DNA from: Nitrincola iocasae
GTDB lineage: Bacteria; Pseudomonadota; Gammaproteobacteria; Pseudomonadales; Balneatricaceae
NCBI RefSeq assembly: GCF_008727795.1
Contig: NZ_CP044222.1
Coordinates: 868,001 to 932,000, forward strand
Direction: 5' to 3'
DNA: 64,000 nt
Positions 42,965 through 52,276 of this stretch are shown here, piece by piece. How positions within the stretch are numbered: the stretch's first letter is position 1; every line of letters starts with the position of its first letter. Position numbers and translations under genes: made by a program. The notes beneath the pieces are model-generated. The model had not been told where the DNA came from and did not search any database. It was given only the letters and a program-made list of their open reading frames with translations.

Positions 42965-44222
42965 AAGAGCGACATCAGATCACAGTATGATCGTTGCACT
43001 GGATATAGGTACATCTAAAGTGGTGTGTCTGGTAGGTGAAGTCTGTGCTGACGGCGGTATTGAGATAGTCGGTGTGGGTTCACAGCCTTCTCACGGTATG
43101 AAGCGTGGCGTGGTGGTAAATATTGAATCGACTGTTAGTGCGATACAGCGTGCAGTTGAAGAAGCTGAATTAATGGCAGGATGCAAGATTCATTCAGTGA
43201 CGGTGGGAATTGCCGGTAATCACATCAGCAGTCTGAACTCTCACGGAATCGTTGCGGTGAGGGATCGTGAAGTCTCTGAATATGATTTGGAACGTGTGAT
43301 AGACGCTGCGCGCGCTGTAGCCATACCAGCCGATCAGCGGATTTTGCATATTTTGCCGCAAGAGTACCTGATCGATACGCAAGAAGGCATTAAAGAGCCT
43401 CTGGGGATGTCTGGAGTACGTCTGGAAGCCAAGGTGCATCTGGTTACCGGTGCGTCCAATGCGATTCAAAATATTGATAAATGTATCCGTCGTTGTGGAT
43501 TGGAAGTCGATGCCATCGTGCTTGAACAACTGGCCTCCAGCTATGCTGTACTCGCAGAAGATGAAAAAGATCTGGGAGTCTGCATCGTCGATATCGGCGG
43601 GGGGACTACGGATATTGCCGTATTCACTGATGGGTCAATCCGTCATACCGCCGTTATTCCTATTGCGGGTGATCAGGTTACCAATGATATTGCCATGGCG
43701 CTGCGTACACCGACGCAGCATGCCGAAAAAATCAAGATTAAATATGCCTGTGCCTTGGCACAGTTGGCTCGCCCTGATGAAACCATCAAGGTGCCCAGTG
43801 TGGGCGATCGGCCCGCCAGAGATCTGTCCAGGCAGTCACTGGCTGAAGTGGTCGAGCCGCGTTATGAAGAGTTGTTTGCCTTGGTGCAGGCCGAGTTGCG
43901 ACGCTCAGGTTTTGAAGACCTGATCGCTGCAGGTATCGTGCTGACCGGGGGTACATCGAAAATGGAAGGGGCTGTTGAACTGGCGGAAGAGATCTTCCAT
44001 ATGCCAGTAAGGCTGGCACTTCCGCAAGGCGTCCGGGGTATGGAATCGCTGCTTAAGAACCCGATTTACGCAACCGGAATCGGGTTACTGCACTATGCAA
44101 AAGCGGAGCAGAAACCAACAGCAAAAGAAATTGTACCGGAAATGCGCGAAAAACGTCTGCAGCGTCCACAGGTCGGTGATCTGGTGAGTCGAGTAAAAGA
44201 CTGGTTTAAGCGTCACTTCTGA
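42954..44222 (+). CDS. ftsA: Cell division protein FtsA
   Basis: A 422-residue actin-like ATPase that anchors FtsZ to the membrane. VALDIGTSKVVCLVGEV (phosphate 1), the SHTS-type 1C domain region, VDIGGGTTDIAVF (phosphate 2), and LTGGTSKMEG (adenosine motif) are intact. The C-terminal amphipathic helix is seen as VSRVKDWFKRHF, the membrane targeting sequence. Length equals E. coli FtsA (420). It overlaps ftsQ by 11 bp and is separated from ftsZ by 61 bp, where an extra ftsZ promoter could lie. Confidence 0.97.
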   Translation: MQDKRATSDHSMIVALDIGTSKVVCLVGEVCADGGIEIVGVGSQPSHGMKRGVVVNIESTVSAIQRAVEEAELMAGCKIHSVTVGIAGNHISSLNSHGIVAVRDREVSEYDLERVIDAARAVAIPADQRILHILPQEYLIDTQEGIKEPLGMSGVRLEAKVHLVTGASNAIQNIDKCIRRCGLEVDAIVLEQLASSYAVLAEDEKDLGVCIVDIGGGTTDIAVFTDGSIRHTAVIPIAGDQVTNDIAMALRTPTQHAEKIKIKYACALAQLARPDETIKVPSVGDRPARDLSRQSLAEVVEPRYEELFALVQAELRRSGFEDLIAAGIVLTGGTSKMEGAVELAEEIFHMPVRLALPQGVRGMESLLKNPIYATGIGLLHYAKAEQKPTAKEIVPEMREKRLQRPQVGDLVSRVKDWFKRHF

Positions 44223-44283
44223 ATGAATCGTTAAGCGTGGCATGACCGGAAGGTAAAAGCAGGCATGTCAGGGGAGGAAAAAA

Positions 44284-45444
44284 ATGTTTGAATTAATTGA
44301 TAATGTACCTCAGGAAGCCGTCATTAAAGTCATTGGTGTCGGTGGGGGTGGCGGTAACGCCGTTCAACACATGGTGTCTGATGATCTCGGTGGGGTTGAG
44401 TTCATCTGCGCCAATACTGATGCCCAGGCACTGGAGCGTTTGGCAACGCGTGCAGCCCTGCATATTGGTGGTGGTTTGACTAAGGGATTGGGGGCTGGTG
44501 CTAATCCGGAAATCGGACGCAAAGCGGCCCTTGAAGATCGAGACAGGATTGCTGAAAGCCTTAAAGGTGCTGATATGGTGTTTATTACCGCCGGTATGGG
44601 CGGTGGTACGGGTACCGGTGCAGCGCCGATCGTGGCGCAGATTGCCCGTGAAATGGGTATTCTGACGGTCGCTGTGGTGACCCGGCCTTTCCGTTTTGAA
44701 GGTCGCAAGCGCATGGCTATCGCTGAGGAAGGCATACGTGAACTACGTGAAAATGTGGATTCATTGATCATCATCCCGAATGAGAAGCTGATTGCGGTTC
44801 TGGGTAAGAATACCAGTCTGATCAATGCCTTCAATACCGCCAATGACGTGCTGAAAGGGGCGGTGAAGGGCATTTCCGATCTGATCACTTGTACCGGTAT
44901 GGTTAACGTCGACTTTGCCGATGTCAAAACCGTAATGTCTGAAATGGGCATGGCGATGATGGGTACGGGCATAGCCAAAGGTGATAAGCGTGCTCAGGAA
45001 GCGGCACGTTCTGCCATCATGAGTCCGCTGCTGGAAGATATTGACCTGCGTGGTGCGCGTGGCATCCTGGTGAATATCACCGCTGGCCTGGATCTGAGTC
45101 TGGGTGAGTACAGTGAAATCGGTGAAATTATTGAAGAATGTGCAGATGCGGATGCAACTATTGTGATCGGAACGGTGATTGATCCGGACATGGTGGATGA
45201 GCTACGTGTGACGGTTGTCGCAACAGGCCTTGATCGTCCTAAAGAGAAAGAGTTCAAGTTGGTGGCTACTGAAGCCCCTAAAGCCGATCTGCGTCAGGAA
45301 GAAATTGAACTGCCGTCAGTGTTGCGTCGCCAGAAGCAAGAGGCACTGCTGGATAAGCCGGACAGCCATGATAAAGAGACAGGTAAGCGCAAGGATTATG
45401 GTGAGCTGGATATACCAACCTTCCTGCGACGTCAGGCGGATTGA
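44284..45444 (+). CDS. ftsZ: Cell division protein FtsZ
   Basis: A 386-residue tubulin-like GTPase that forms the Z-ring. The tubulin signature GGGTGTG is at 106-112, the early Gly-rich loop [13 protein letters not shown] at 18-30, and [11 protein letters not shown] carries the T7-loop region. The variable linker (about 320-372) is short and charged. The C-terminal peptide [12 protein letters not shown] binds FtsA and ZipA. Length equals E. coli FtsZ (383). A strong GGGGAGG precedes the ATG. It is followed by a 5-bp GGCC hairpin and the lpxC promoter. Confidence 0.98.
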   Translation: MFELIDNVPQEAVIKVIGVGGGGGNAVQHMVSDDLGGVEFICANTDAQALERLATRAALHIGGGLTKGLGAGANPEIGRKAALEDRDRIAESLKGADMVFITAGMGGGTGTGAAPIVAQIAREMGILTVAVVTRPFRFEGRKRMAIAEEGIRELRENVDSLIIIPNEKLIAVLGKNTSLINAFNTANDVLKGAVKGISDLITCTGMVNVDFADVKTVMSEMGMAMMGTGIAKGDKRAQEAARSAIMSPLLEDIDLRGARGILVNITAGLDLSLGEYSEIGEIIEECADADATIVIGTVIDPDMVDELRVTVVATGLDRPKEKEFKLVATEAPKADLRQEEIELPSVLRRQKQEALLDKPDSHDKETGKRKDYGELDIPTFLRRQAD

Positions 45445-45466
45445 GGGTGGCGGCCTTATGGGCCGA

Positions 45467-45496
45467 TTGCCTGAAATGGGGTGAGTCTGTTATCAT
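45467..45496 (+). promoter_or_regulatory. Candidate lpxC promoter
   Basis: TTGCCT at 45467-45472 and TATCAT at 45491-45496 are 18 bp apart, in the 87-bp gap between ftsZ and lpxC. It would give a leader of about 30 nt. Confidence 0.5.
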
Positions 45497-45531
45497 TCTC
45501 ATTTATTTATGTTGTTATCCGGCGAACTGTA

Positions 45532-46446
45532 ATGATTAAACAACGCACACTGAAAACGAGTATACGGGCGACAGGTATCGGCCTGCATAGTGGTCGGAAA
45601 GTCTATTTGACCCTAAGACCAGCACCGGTCAATACCGGTATCGTTTTCCGGCGTGTAGATCAGGACCCTGTTGTCGAAATTCCGGGTTTCGCGACCCATG
45701 TGGTCGATACCGTATTATCTACCAATCTATCGGTAGACGGTGTTCGTGTTGCCACGGTTGAACATCTGATGTCGGCGCTTGCCGGGCTGGGGATCGATAA
45801 TCTATACGTCGATCTGACTGCTGAAGAAGTGCCGATCATGGATGGCAGTGCCGCACCCTTCGTGTTTCTGATCGAGTCAGCCGGTATTGCAGAGCAAAAT
45901 GCGGCCAAGCAGTTTGTGCGTATCAAAAAGCCGGTTAGTGTTGAAGTGGACGGCAAAACAGCCAGCTTCAAACCTTACGAAGGTTACAAAGTGGGTTTTC
46001 GTATCGAGTTTGACCATCCGGCATTTACGGATCGTCACCTGGAAGCCAGTCTGGATTTTTCCAGCACCTCGTTCGTTCGTGAGGTTAGTCGTGCCAGAAC
46101 CTTTGGGTTTATGCGTGATATCGAGTTCCTGCGTTCTCAGAACCTGGCACTGGGTGGAAGCTTTGATAATGCTATCGTCGTGGATGACTATCGGGTGCTG
46201 AACGAAGACGGTTTGCGCTACGAAAACGAGTTTGTTAAGCACAAGATTCTTGATGCGGTTGGGGATCTGTATTTGTTGGGTAAAAGTCTGATCGGCGAAT
46301 ACTACGGATATAAATCAGGTCATCACCTGAACAATCTTCTGCTCAGAAAACTGTTGCAAACTGAAGATGCCTACGAAATAGTCACTTTTGAATCGCTGGA
46401 GCAGGCATCTCCCATAGCATTTTTGCGCCCGGCAGCCGCTGTTTGA
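45532..46446 (+). CDS. lpxC: UDP-3-O-acyl-GlcNAc deacetylase LpxC
   Basis: A 304-residue zinc amidase that performs the committed step of lipid A synthesis in the cytoplasm. Zinc ligands are His78 (VEHLM), His237 and Asp241 ([10 protein letters not shown]), and the catalytic His264 lies in [28 protein letters not shown] is the family N terminus, so the ATG at 45532 is chosen. An upstream in-frame GTG at 45481 would add 17 unrelated residues. Length equals E. coli LpxC (305). The C-terminal tail ends in hydrophobic AAAV, suited for regulated proteolysis by FtsH, as in E. coli. A terminator follows. Confidence 0.98.
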   Translation: MIKQRTLKTSIRATGIGLHSGRKVYLTLRPAPVNTGIVFRRVDQDPVVEIPGFATHVVDTVLSTNLSVDGVRVATVEHLMSALAGLGIDNLYVDLTAEEVPIMDGSAAPFVFLIESAGIAEQNAAKQFVRIKKPVSVEVDGKTASFKPYEGYKVGFRIEFDHPAFTDRHLEASLDFSSTSFVREVSRARTFGFMRDIEFLRSQNLALGGSFDNAIVVDDYRVLNEDGLRYENEFVKHKILDAVGDLYLLGKSLIGEYYGYKSGHHLNNLLLRKLLQTEDAYEIVTFESLEQASPIAFLRPAAAV

Positions 46447-46495
46447 TTCTGGTTTTTCGGGTGTTTTTAACCCACTAAAAGCAAAATAACAGCAG

Positions 46496-46522
46496 AAAGC
46501 CGGTTCTCGCCCGGCTTTTTTT
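46496..46522 (+). terminator. Intrinsic terminator after lpxC, end of dcw cluster
   Basis: AAAGCCGG at 46496-46503 pairs with CCGGCTTT at 46511-46518 around a 7-base loop, followed by a T-run to 46522. It closes the mraZ-lpxC cluster 50 bp after the lpxC stop. Confidence 0.88.
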
Positions 46523-46656
46523 ATTTATATCGTCCTGTAGGGGTTGAACAATGCGTCTGGAAACTCAACTATCTACAAGAATCACTGTAGAATAATGTGC
46601 TCTTTCCGCGATGGACATTGCGCGAATAACATCCAATTAACGGTAAAAGTTGAATT

Positions 46657-49404
46657 ATGCTCACATCACTGTTGAAAAAGGCCTTCGGAAGCAAAAACGA
46701 TCGTGAACTCAAACGTATGGGGCGAGTCGTTAAGGACATCAATGCACTGGAAGTGCAGATGGAACAGCTTAGTGATGATGAGCTTAAGGCGCTATCCACT
46801 GCCTATCGGCAGCGGTTTGAAGCGGGTGAATCTCTGACCAAACTGCTGCCAGAAGCTTTCGCCACAGTGCGAGAAGTCTCTCGCCGGGTGATGGGTCTGC
46901 GTCATTTTGATGTACAAATGATCGGTGGTATCTCCCTGCACGAAGGTAAAGTGGCGGAGATGAAAACCGGTGAAGGTAAAACGCTGGTGGCAACACTGCC
47001 TGCTTACCTTAATGCCATCAGTGGTAAGGGAGTGCATGTCGTTACCGTAAACGACTATCTTGCCAGCCGCGATGCCGAGTGGATGCGTCCGCTTTATGAG
47101 GCGCTGGGGTTAAGTGTTGGCGTGATTGTTTCTGGTCAGGGTAATGAGGGTAAACGTGGAGCCTATGCTTGTGACATCACTTACGGTACCAACAACGAGT
47201 TCGGTTTCGACTATTTGCGCGACAATATGGCGTTCAGTGTTGAAGACAAGGTACAACGTGGCTTCAATTTTGCCATCGTCGATGAAGTGGACTCCATCCT
47301 CATCGATGAGGCCCGAACACCACTGATTATTTCAGGTCCAGCTGAAGACAGCTCGGCCCTGTACGCACATATCAATAAAATTATTCCCAAGCTAAAGCAG
47401 TTTTTTGGCGAGGTTGATGTTAAAGACGACACCCAGATCATTGATGAACACTTTGTGGTGGATGAAAAAAACCGCACAGTTGAACTAACCGAAGCCGGTC
47501 ACCAGCTAGTGGAAGATCTGCTACGTGAAGAGGGCTTGTTGCAGGAAGAGGAGAGTCTCTATGCATCAGGTAATCTGAACTTATTGCACCATGTGTTGGC
47601 CGGGCTGCGTGCACATTACCTGTTTGAACGCGATAAAGACTATATCGTCCAGGATCAGCAGGTGGTGATAGTTGACGAACACACTGGTCGTATCATGCCG
47701 GGTCGTCGCTGGTCTGAAGGCCTGCACCAGGCTGTTGAAGCCAAAGAAGGTGTCAAAATTCAACTGGAAAGCCAGACGCTGGCCTCGACTACTTTCCAGA
47801 ACTATTTCAGGTTGTATGAAAAACTGTCCGGGATGACCGGTACGGCTGATACGGAAGCCTTTGAGTTGCGTCAGATTTATGGCCTTGATGTGGTTGTCAT
47901 TCCGACCAATCAGCCGGTACAGAGAACCGATTATAATGACCTGGTCTACCTGACCATCGAAGAAAAGTTCAGCGCCATCGTTAAGGAGATCCGACACTGC
48001 CAGGAGAAAGGGCAACCCGTTCTGGTGGGTACAGCGTCAGTTGGCTCATCTGAAGTTTTGTCCAAGATGCTGATACAAGAGAAGATCACCCATAATGTTT
48101 TGAATGCCAAAAACCACGGGCGTGAAGCCGGTATTATTGCTAATGCTGGCTGCCCAGGTGCCATTACCATTGCCACCAATATGGCCGGTCGTGGTACCGA
48201 TATCATGCTGGGGGGGAAGCTTGAAGTAGAGCTGGATGCACTGGAAAATCCGACAGAGGAGCAGATCAGTGCCGCCAAGGCCGATTGGCAACAGCGTCAT
48301 GAGCAGGTGGTCGCTGCTGGTGGCTTGCATATCATCGGTACCGAACGGCATGAATCCCGTCGTATCGATAACCAGCTACGTGGTCGCGCCGGGCGTCAGG
48401 GTGATCCGGGTTCCTCACGCTTCTTCCTGTCGATGGAAGATGATCTGATGCGTATTTTTGCCTCTGACCGTATCCGCCAGTTCATGCAGGCATTGGGTAT
48501 GGATAAGGGAGAAGCCATCGAACACAAAATGGTCAGTAATGCGATCGAAAAAGCCCAGCGAAAAGTTGAAGGGCGTAATTTTGATATACGTAAAAGCTTA
48601 CTTGAATACGATGATGTGGCCAACGATCAGCGCCGGGTAATCTATGAACAGCGCAATGACCTGATGGCGACTAATGATATTTCGGATACTATCAATGCGA
48701 TACGGTCCGAGGTGATTGATACCACGATCAGTGATTTCATTGCGCCGGAAAGTCTGGCAGAAACCTGGGATGTCGCCGGTCTGGAAAAAGCTTTGCAGAC
48801 GGATTTCTCCATCGAGCTGCCAGTTCAGCAATGGCTGGATGAAGATACCCAACTGCATGAAGAGCCATTGCGCGATAAAATCCATACCGCAATCAGCGAG
48901 AAATATGCTGAGAAAGAGCAGTTAGTCGGTGCTGAAACTATGCGTCTGTTTGAGAAACAGGTCATGTTGCAGGTATTGGATACCCTGTGGAAAGAACATC
49001 TGCAAACCATGGATTTGCTACGCCAGGGTATTCACCTGCGGGGTTATGCGCAGAAGAATCCAAAGCAGGAATACAAGCGTGAATCCTTTCAGTTATTCCA
49101 GGCATTGCTTGAGAATATCAAAAAAGATGTAGTACGCATTATCAGCCACGTAAAAGTGCGCGAGCCTGAGGATGTTGAAGCCATTGAACGTCAACGCCGC
49201 GAAGCGGCCGAGCGTCAGAAAATGAGCTTTGAGCACTCTCAAAGCAATGCCATGCAGGCTGAAAGTGAACAAGAAACTGCTGCAGCAAATGCCGAGGGTG
49301 ACAAACAGGAGCCTTTCGTGCGTGATGTGCCCAAAGTGGGTCGCAATGAGCCCTGTCCCTGCGGCTCAGGTAAAAAATACAAACAATGCCATGGTAAAAT
49401 TTAA
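46657..49404 (+). CDS. secA: Preprotein translocase ATPase SecA
   Basis: A 915-residue DEAD-like motor that drives secretion through SecYEG. Walker A MKTGEGKT ends at 109, and [19 protein letters not shown] carries Walker B. The preprotein cross-linking, helical scaffold ([20 protein letters not shown]) and wing domains follow. The C-terminal zinc finger has [14 protein letters not shown] with Cys900, Cys902, Cys911 and His912, which binds SecB. Length is near E. coli SecA (901). The 134-bp gap upstream holds no secM-like gene. The ribosome-binding site is weak (AAAGTTGAA). Confidence 0.98.
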   Translation: MLTSLLKKAFGSKNDRELKRMGRVVKDINALEVQMEQLSDDELKALSTAYRQRFEAGESLTKLLPEAFATVREVSRRVMGLRHFDVQMIGGISLHEGKVAEMKTGEGKTLVATLPAYLNAISGKGVHVVTVNDYLASRDAEWMRPLYEALGLSVGVIVSGQGNEGKRGAYACDITYGTNNEFGFDYLRDNMAFSVEDKVQRGFNFAIVDEVDSILIDEARTPLIISGPAEDSSALYAHINKIIPKLKQFFGEVDVKDDTQIIDEHFVVDEKNRTVELTEAGHQLVEDLLREEGLLQEEESLYASGNLNLLHHVLAGLRAHYLFERDKDYIVQDQQVVIVDEHTGRIMPGRRWSEGLHQAVEAKEGVKIQLESQTLASTTFQNYFRLYEKLSGMTGTADTEAFELRQIYGLDVVVIPTNQPVQRTDYNDLVYLTIEEKFSAIVKEIRHCQEKGQPVLVGTASVGSSEVLSKMLIQEKITHNVLNAKNHGREAGIIANAGCPGAITIATNMAGRGTDIMLGGKLEVELDALENPTEEQISAAKADWQQRHEQVVAAGGLHIIGTERHESRRIDNQLRGRAGRQGDPGSSRFFLSMEDDLMRIFASDRIRQFMQALGMDKGEAIEHKMVSNAIEKAQRKVEGRNFDIRKSLLEYDDVANDQRRVIYEQRNDLMATNDISDTINAIRSEVIDTTISDFIAPESLAETWDVAGLEKALQTDFSIELPVQQWLDEDTQLHEEPLRDKIHTAISEKYAEKEQLVGAETMRLFEKQVMLQVLDTLWKEHLQTMDLLRQGIHLRGYAQKNPKQEYKRESFQLFQALLENIKKDVVRIISHVKVREPEDVEAIERQRREAAERQKMSFEHSQSNAMQAESEQETAAANAEGDKQEPFVRDVPKVGRNEPCPCGSGKKYKQCHGKI

Positions 49405-49431
49405 CACCAGCGCATAACAGAGGAAGGTAGC

Positions 49432-50652
49432 ATGGCAGTAGGTGCTGAACAAACGTTGCAGTTGCATCCGGTAAAAGGGTTTCGTCTGGGTATCGCTTCC
49501 GCCGGAATCAAAAAGCCGGGACGCAAAGACATTGTGATTATGGAAATTCCGGTAGACGCTACAATTGCGGGTGTTTTTACTCGTAATCAGTTCTGTGCGG
49601 CTCCTGTGCTGTTGGCAAAAAAGCATCTTGCCGGTGGTGTATCGCCACGCTACATGCTGGTGAATACGGGTAACGCCAATGCAGGTACCGGAGCGGCGGG
49701 TTTAGACGCTGCTAAAGCCTGTTGTACTGCTTTGGCAGAAAAGACTCAGGTGGATACGGAGTCTGTGTTGCCTTTCTCCACGGGTGTTATCGGTGAACTT
49801 CTGCCCGTCGCCAAGGTGGTTTCAGCGCTGGATGCGGCGCTGGATGATCTTGATGAAGACCACTGGATGGAAGCGGCACTGGGGATTATGACCACAGATA
49901 CCCGTGCAAAAGGTCATAGTGTACAGATCGAACATCAGGGCAAGCTGATCACTATCACCGGCATTTCCAAAGGCTCAGGTATGATCATGCCCAATATGGC
50001 CACCATGCTGGGCTATGTCGCTACCGATGCGATTGTCGATGCTAATCTGTTGCAACGGTTGCTGAGTCAGGTTAACGAGCAGACTTTTAATCGAATCACT
50101 GTCGATGGTGATACCTCCACCAATGATGCTTGCATGCTGGTCGCTACCGGTCAGAGTGGTGTTGAGTTGAGTGATATGGAACCGGTATTGATGGATCAAT
50201 TTATTGCCGGTCTGCACGAAGTGATGCTGGAACTGGCACAAGCAATCGTCAAGGACGGAGAAGGGGCTACCAAATTTGTTGAAGTGCGTGTTGAAACGGC
50301 GGCCAGCGTTGATGAGGCTCTCAAAGTGGCTTACACCATAGCGCACTCGCCTTTGGTCAAAACTGCCCTGTTTGCCAGTGATCCTAACTGGGGCCGTATT
50401 TTGGCCTGTGTCGGACGTGCGGGTGTCAGTGATCTGAAGGTTGATGACGTCGCCATCTGGCTGGATGATGTAGCGATCGTGAAGCAGGGTGGTCGTGCAG
50501 ACAGTTATACTGAAGAGCAGGGTCAGGCAGTGATGAATAAAGACACTATCCTGATCAGAGTGTCTCTGAACCGTGGTCAGGTACAGGAAAGTATCTGGAC
50601 CACGGATCTGTCACATGATTACGTCAAGATCAATGCCGAATACCGTTCCTGA
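49432..50652 (+). CDS. argJ: Glutamate N-acetyltransferase/ornithine acetyltransferase ArgJ
   Basis: A 406-residue Ntn-hydrolase-fold enzyme of arginine synthesis that recycles the acetyl group from N-acetylornithine to glutamate. The autocleavage site is MPNMATMLGYVATDA, where Thr191 becomes the N-terminal nucleophile of the beta chain. TTDTRAKGH, NRITVDGDTSTNDAC and ASDPNWGRILACVGRAG are diagnostic. The protein ends SHDYVKINAEYRS, the typical C terminus. AGGAAGG precedes the ATG. The secA-argJ-mutT order is as in Pseudomonas. Whether it also uses acetyl-CoA (bifunctional form) cannot be told. Confidence 0.96.
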   Translation: MAVGAEQTLQLHPVKGFRLGIASAGIKKPGRKDIVIMEIPVDATIAGVFTRNQFCAAPVLLAKKHLAGGVSPRYMLVNTGNANAGTGAAGLDAAKACCTALAEKTQVDTESVLPFSTGVIGELLPVAKVVSALDAALDDLDEDHWMEAALGIMTTDTRAKGHSVQIEHQGKLITITGISKGSGMIMPNMATMLGYVATDAIVDANLLQRLLSQVNEQTFNRITVDGDTSTNDACMLVATGQSGVELSDMEPVLMDQFIAGLHEVMLELAQAIVKDGEGATKFVEVRVETAASVDEALKVAYTIAHSPLVKTALFASDPNWGRILACVGRAGVSDLKVDDVAIWLDDVAIVKQGGRADSYTEEQGQAVMNKDTILIRVSLNRGQVQESIWTTDLSHDYVKINAEYRS

Positions 50653-51070
50653 TATAACTTCCCAGCCGCCGCGGCAGGTACTGCATGTAGCGGCGGCGGT
50701 GATATACAACCCTCAGGGTTCTATCCTGATCGCTCGTCGCCCCTCGGATAAGCATCAGGGTGGGTTATGGGAGTTTCCCGGTGGTAAGGTGGAGGTGCAT
50801 GAAACAGCGCGTCAGGCGCTGGATCGTGAACTGTTGGAGGAGTTGGGTATTCAGGTCACGGCTGCTCAGCCACTTATACAGATTCCTTATGAATATCCTG
50901 AACGCCATGTGTTATTAGATGTTTTCAATGTAACGGCGTTTATCGGTGAAGCCCGGGGCTGTGAGGGCCAGCCACTCGTTTGGGTGGATGTGTCGCAACT
51001 CGGTGAGTATGCTTTTCCAGCCGCCAATCGACCAATTATCGAGCGTATCCTGGCTGACGTTTCAAGCTGA
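50633..51070 (+). CDS. mutT: 8-oxo-dGTP diphosphatase MutT (Nudix)
   Basis: A 145-residue Nudix hydrolase that removes 8-oxo-dGTP from the nucleotide pool. The Nudix box is complete at 51-73 (GX5EX7REUXEEXGU with Glu57, Arg65, Glu66, Glu69, Glu70). VLHVAAAVIYNPQGSILIARRPSDKHQGGLWEFPGG is the MutT start. The ATG at 50633 overlaps argJ by 20 bp. Further upstream in-frame starts at 50615 and 50573 are possible but add unrelated residues. The protein lacks the C-terminal ThiE-like domain fused to MutT in Pseudomonas, so it is the short E. coli-like form. Confidence 0.9.
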   Translation: MPNTVPDITSQPPRQVLHVAAAVIYNPQGSILIARRPSDKHQGGLWEFPGGKVEVHETARQALDRELLEELGIQVTAAQPLIQIPYEYPERHVLLDVFNVTAFIGEARGCEGQPLVWVDVSQLGEYAFPAANRPIIERILADVSS

Positions 51071-51107
51071 TTAGCTTAAGCGCTGACTACTGTATCTGGG
51101 CACTTAT

Positions 51108-51497
51108 TCAGGAGTTGCTCTGCACTGTTTCAGTTTGAGCAGGTGCCTCCTGGCGTGCTGCCGTATCTACCAGATGTTGCCCCTGAGTACGTTTCAGCAT
51201 TTTCAACTTTTGATGCAATGCAGTCTTTGCCATCATGTGTGCACTCACGGGTGCGGTGATAAACAAAAACAGCGTGATCAACAATTCATGTACGCTGATA
51301 TGACCTGGCTCGCGTAGCGTAAAGAGTATCATCGACGCAATCAGTAAGCCTCCCATACCCAAGGTTGTCGCTTTAGTAGGCGCATGCAGACGCATGAAAA
51401 AATCCGGCAGTCTTACCAATCCTATAGAGCCCACCAGAATAAATACGCCACCAGTGAGCAAAAAAATGGATACAATCAGTTCGAGTAAAAAATTCAT
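51108..51497 (-). CDS. mrpG: Mrp Na+/H+ antiporter subunit G
   Basis: A 129-residue membrane protein with three TM segments, the PhaG/MnhG/MrpG family. GGVFILVGSIGLVRLPDFFMRLHAPTKATTLGMGGLLIASMI at about 16-57 is the family signature. A soluble Gln-rich tail follows from about 95. It is the last gene of mrpA-C-D-E-F-G. It is needed for antiport activity although its own role is unclear. The stop is 37 bp from the convergent mutT stop with no clear terminator. Confidence 0.94.
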   Translation of the reverse strand: MNFLLELIVSIFLLTGGVFILVGSIGLVRLPDFFMRLHAPTKATTLGMGGLLIASMILFTLREPGHISVHELLITLFLFITAPVSAHMMAKTALHQKLKMLKRTQGQHLVDTAARQEAPAQTETVQSNS

Positions 51498-51508
51498 TTA
51501 CAAATACC

Positions 51509-51778
51509 TTATTCAATAATGTCGCCGCGTAATAAGTATTTACACAAGGCTGCTGTACTCACAAAGCCCAGCATAGCGATCAGTAGTGCGGCTTCGAAAT
51601 ACAGCGTTGTGCTGAACCAGATTCCCAGTAAGATAATCAGAGCAATACTGTTAATATACATGGTATCCAGTGCCAGCAGACGATCAGCAAGATCCGGACC
51701 GGCAAATAGTCGCCAAAGATTCAGAATCAGGGCGATCACAACCATGATGCTTACCAGTATGACAGTCCAGGTTAGCAT
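51509..51778 (-). CDS. mrpF: Mrp Na+/H+ antiporter subunit F
   Basis: An 89-residue membrane protein with three TM segments of the MnhF/PhaF/MrpF family. RLFAGPDLADRLLALDTMYINSIALIILLGIW at about 23-54 is the signature; related bile-acid-type exporters share it. It overlaps mrpE by 7 bp and lies 11 bp before mrpG. Length equals other MrpF proteins (about 90). Confidence 0.94.
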   Translation of the reverse strand: MLTWTVILVSIMVVIALILNLWRLFAGPDLADRLLALDTMYINSIALIILLGIWFSTTLYFEAALLIAMLGFVSTAALCKYLLRGDIIE

Positions 51779-52275
51779 GAGAAAATCTCCATCAACGGTT
51801 TTTCGTAACGCTGTTTGATAGTGGCGATCAACTCGGCTTCATCGGTCATGGAAAGTGCATGAATATATATAAACTTCTTACATTCCGATACTTCCGAACT
51901 AACGGTGCCTGGGGTGAGTGAGATGGTGCTCGCTAGCAGGGTGATGGGTAAGTCTCCCTCAATATCCAGTGGCATGGCAATCAATGCCGGATGCAGTTGA
52001 TCTATCGGCCCCATGACTTGGCGAGCTACTTCGAGATTGGCGGTGATAATGTCGCCCAACACCAGCAGGGCGTAGCGTATAGTTTTAATGGGTTTGTGCA
52101 GGGCCGGCTGGGGCTTGCTCAAGCCACTGGTCAGCATCGGGATGCCCAAAGCCAGAAAAGCCCCTAATACCAGGTGTCCTGGTGCAGCGGTATTGTTCAG
52201 GAGCAGCCAGGTCACAAACAACAGCGTGCTGTGATACGGCATGGGTAGCCAACGAAAGCGAGGTTTCACAAGCAT
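51772..52275 (-). CDS. mrpE: Mrp Na+/H+ antiporter subunit E
   Basis: A 167-residue MnhE/PhaE/MrpE protein with two N-terminal TM segments and a soluble domain. LLASTISLTPGTVSSEVSECKKFIYIHALSM near the C terminus is the family hallmark. The ATG at 52275 is chosen because AGGAGGG lies seven bases upstream; an earlier in-frame ATG at 52320 lies inside mrpD. The start is 1 bp from the mrpD stop. Length is normal (about 160). Confidence 0.94.
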   Translation of the reverse strand: MLVKPRFRWLPMPYHSTLLFVTWLLLNNTAAPGHLVLGAFLALGIPMLTSGLSKPQPALHKPIKTIRYALLVLGDIITANLEVARQVMGPIDQLHPALIAMPLDIEGDLPITLLASTISLTPGTVSSEVSECKKFIYIHALSMTDEAELIATIKQRYEKPLMEIFSC

Positions 52276-52276
52276 C

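Noticed and set aside
46523..46656. Possible secM-type arrest gene upstream of secA
   Set aside because: No open frame with a signal peptide and arrest-type end is present in the 134 bp between the lpxC terminator and secA. secA regulation must differ from E. coli.
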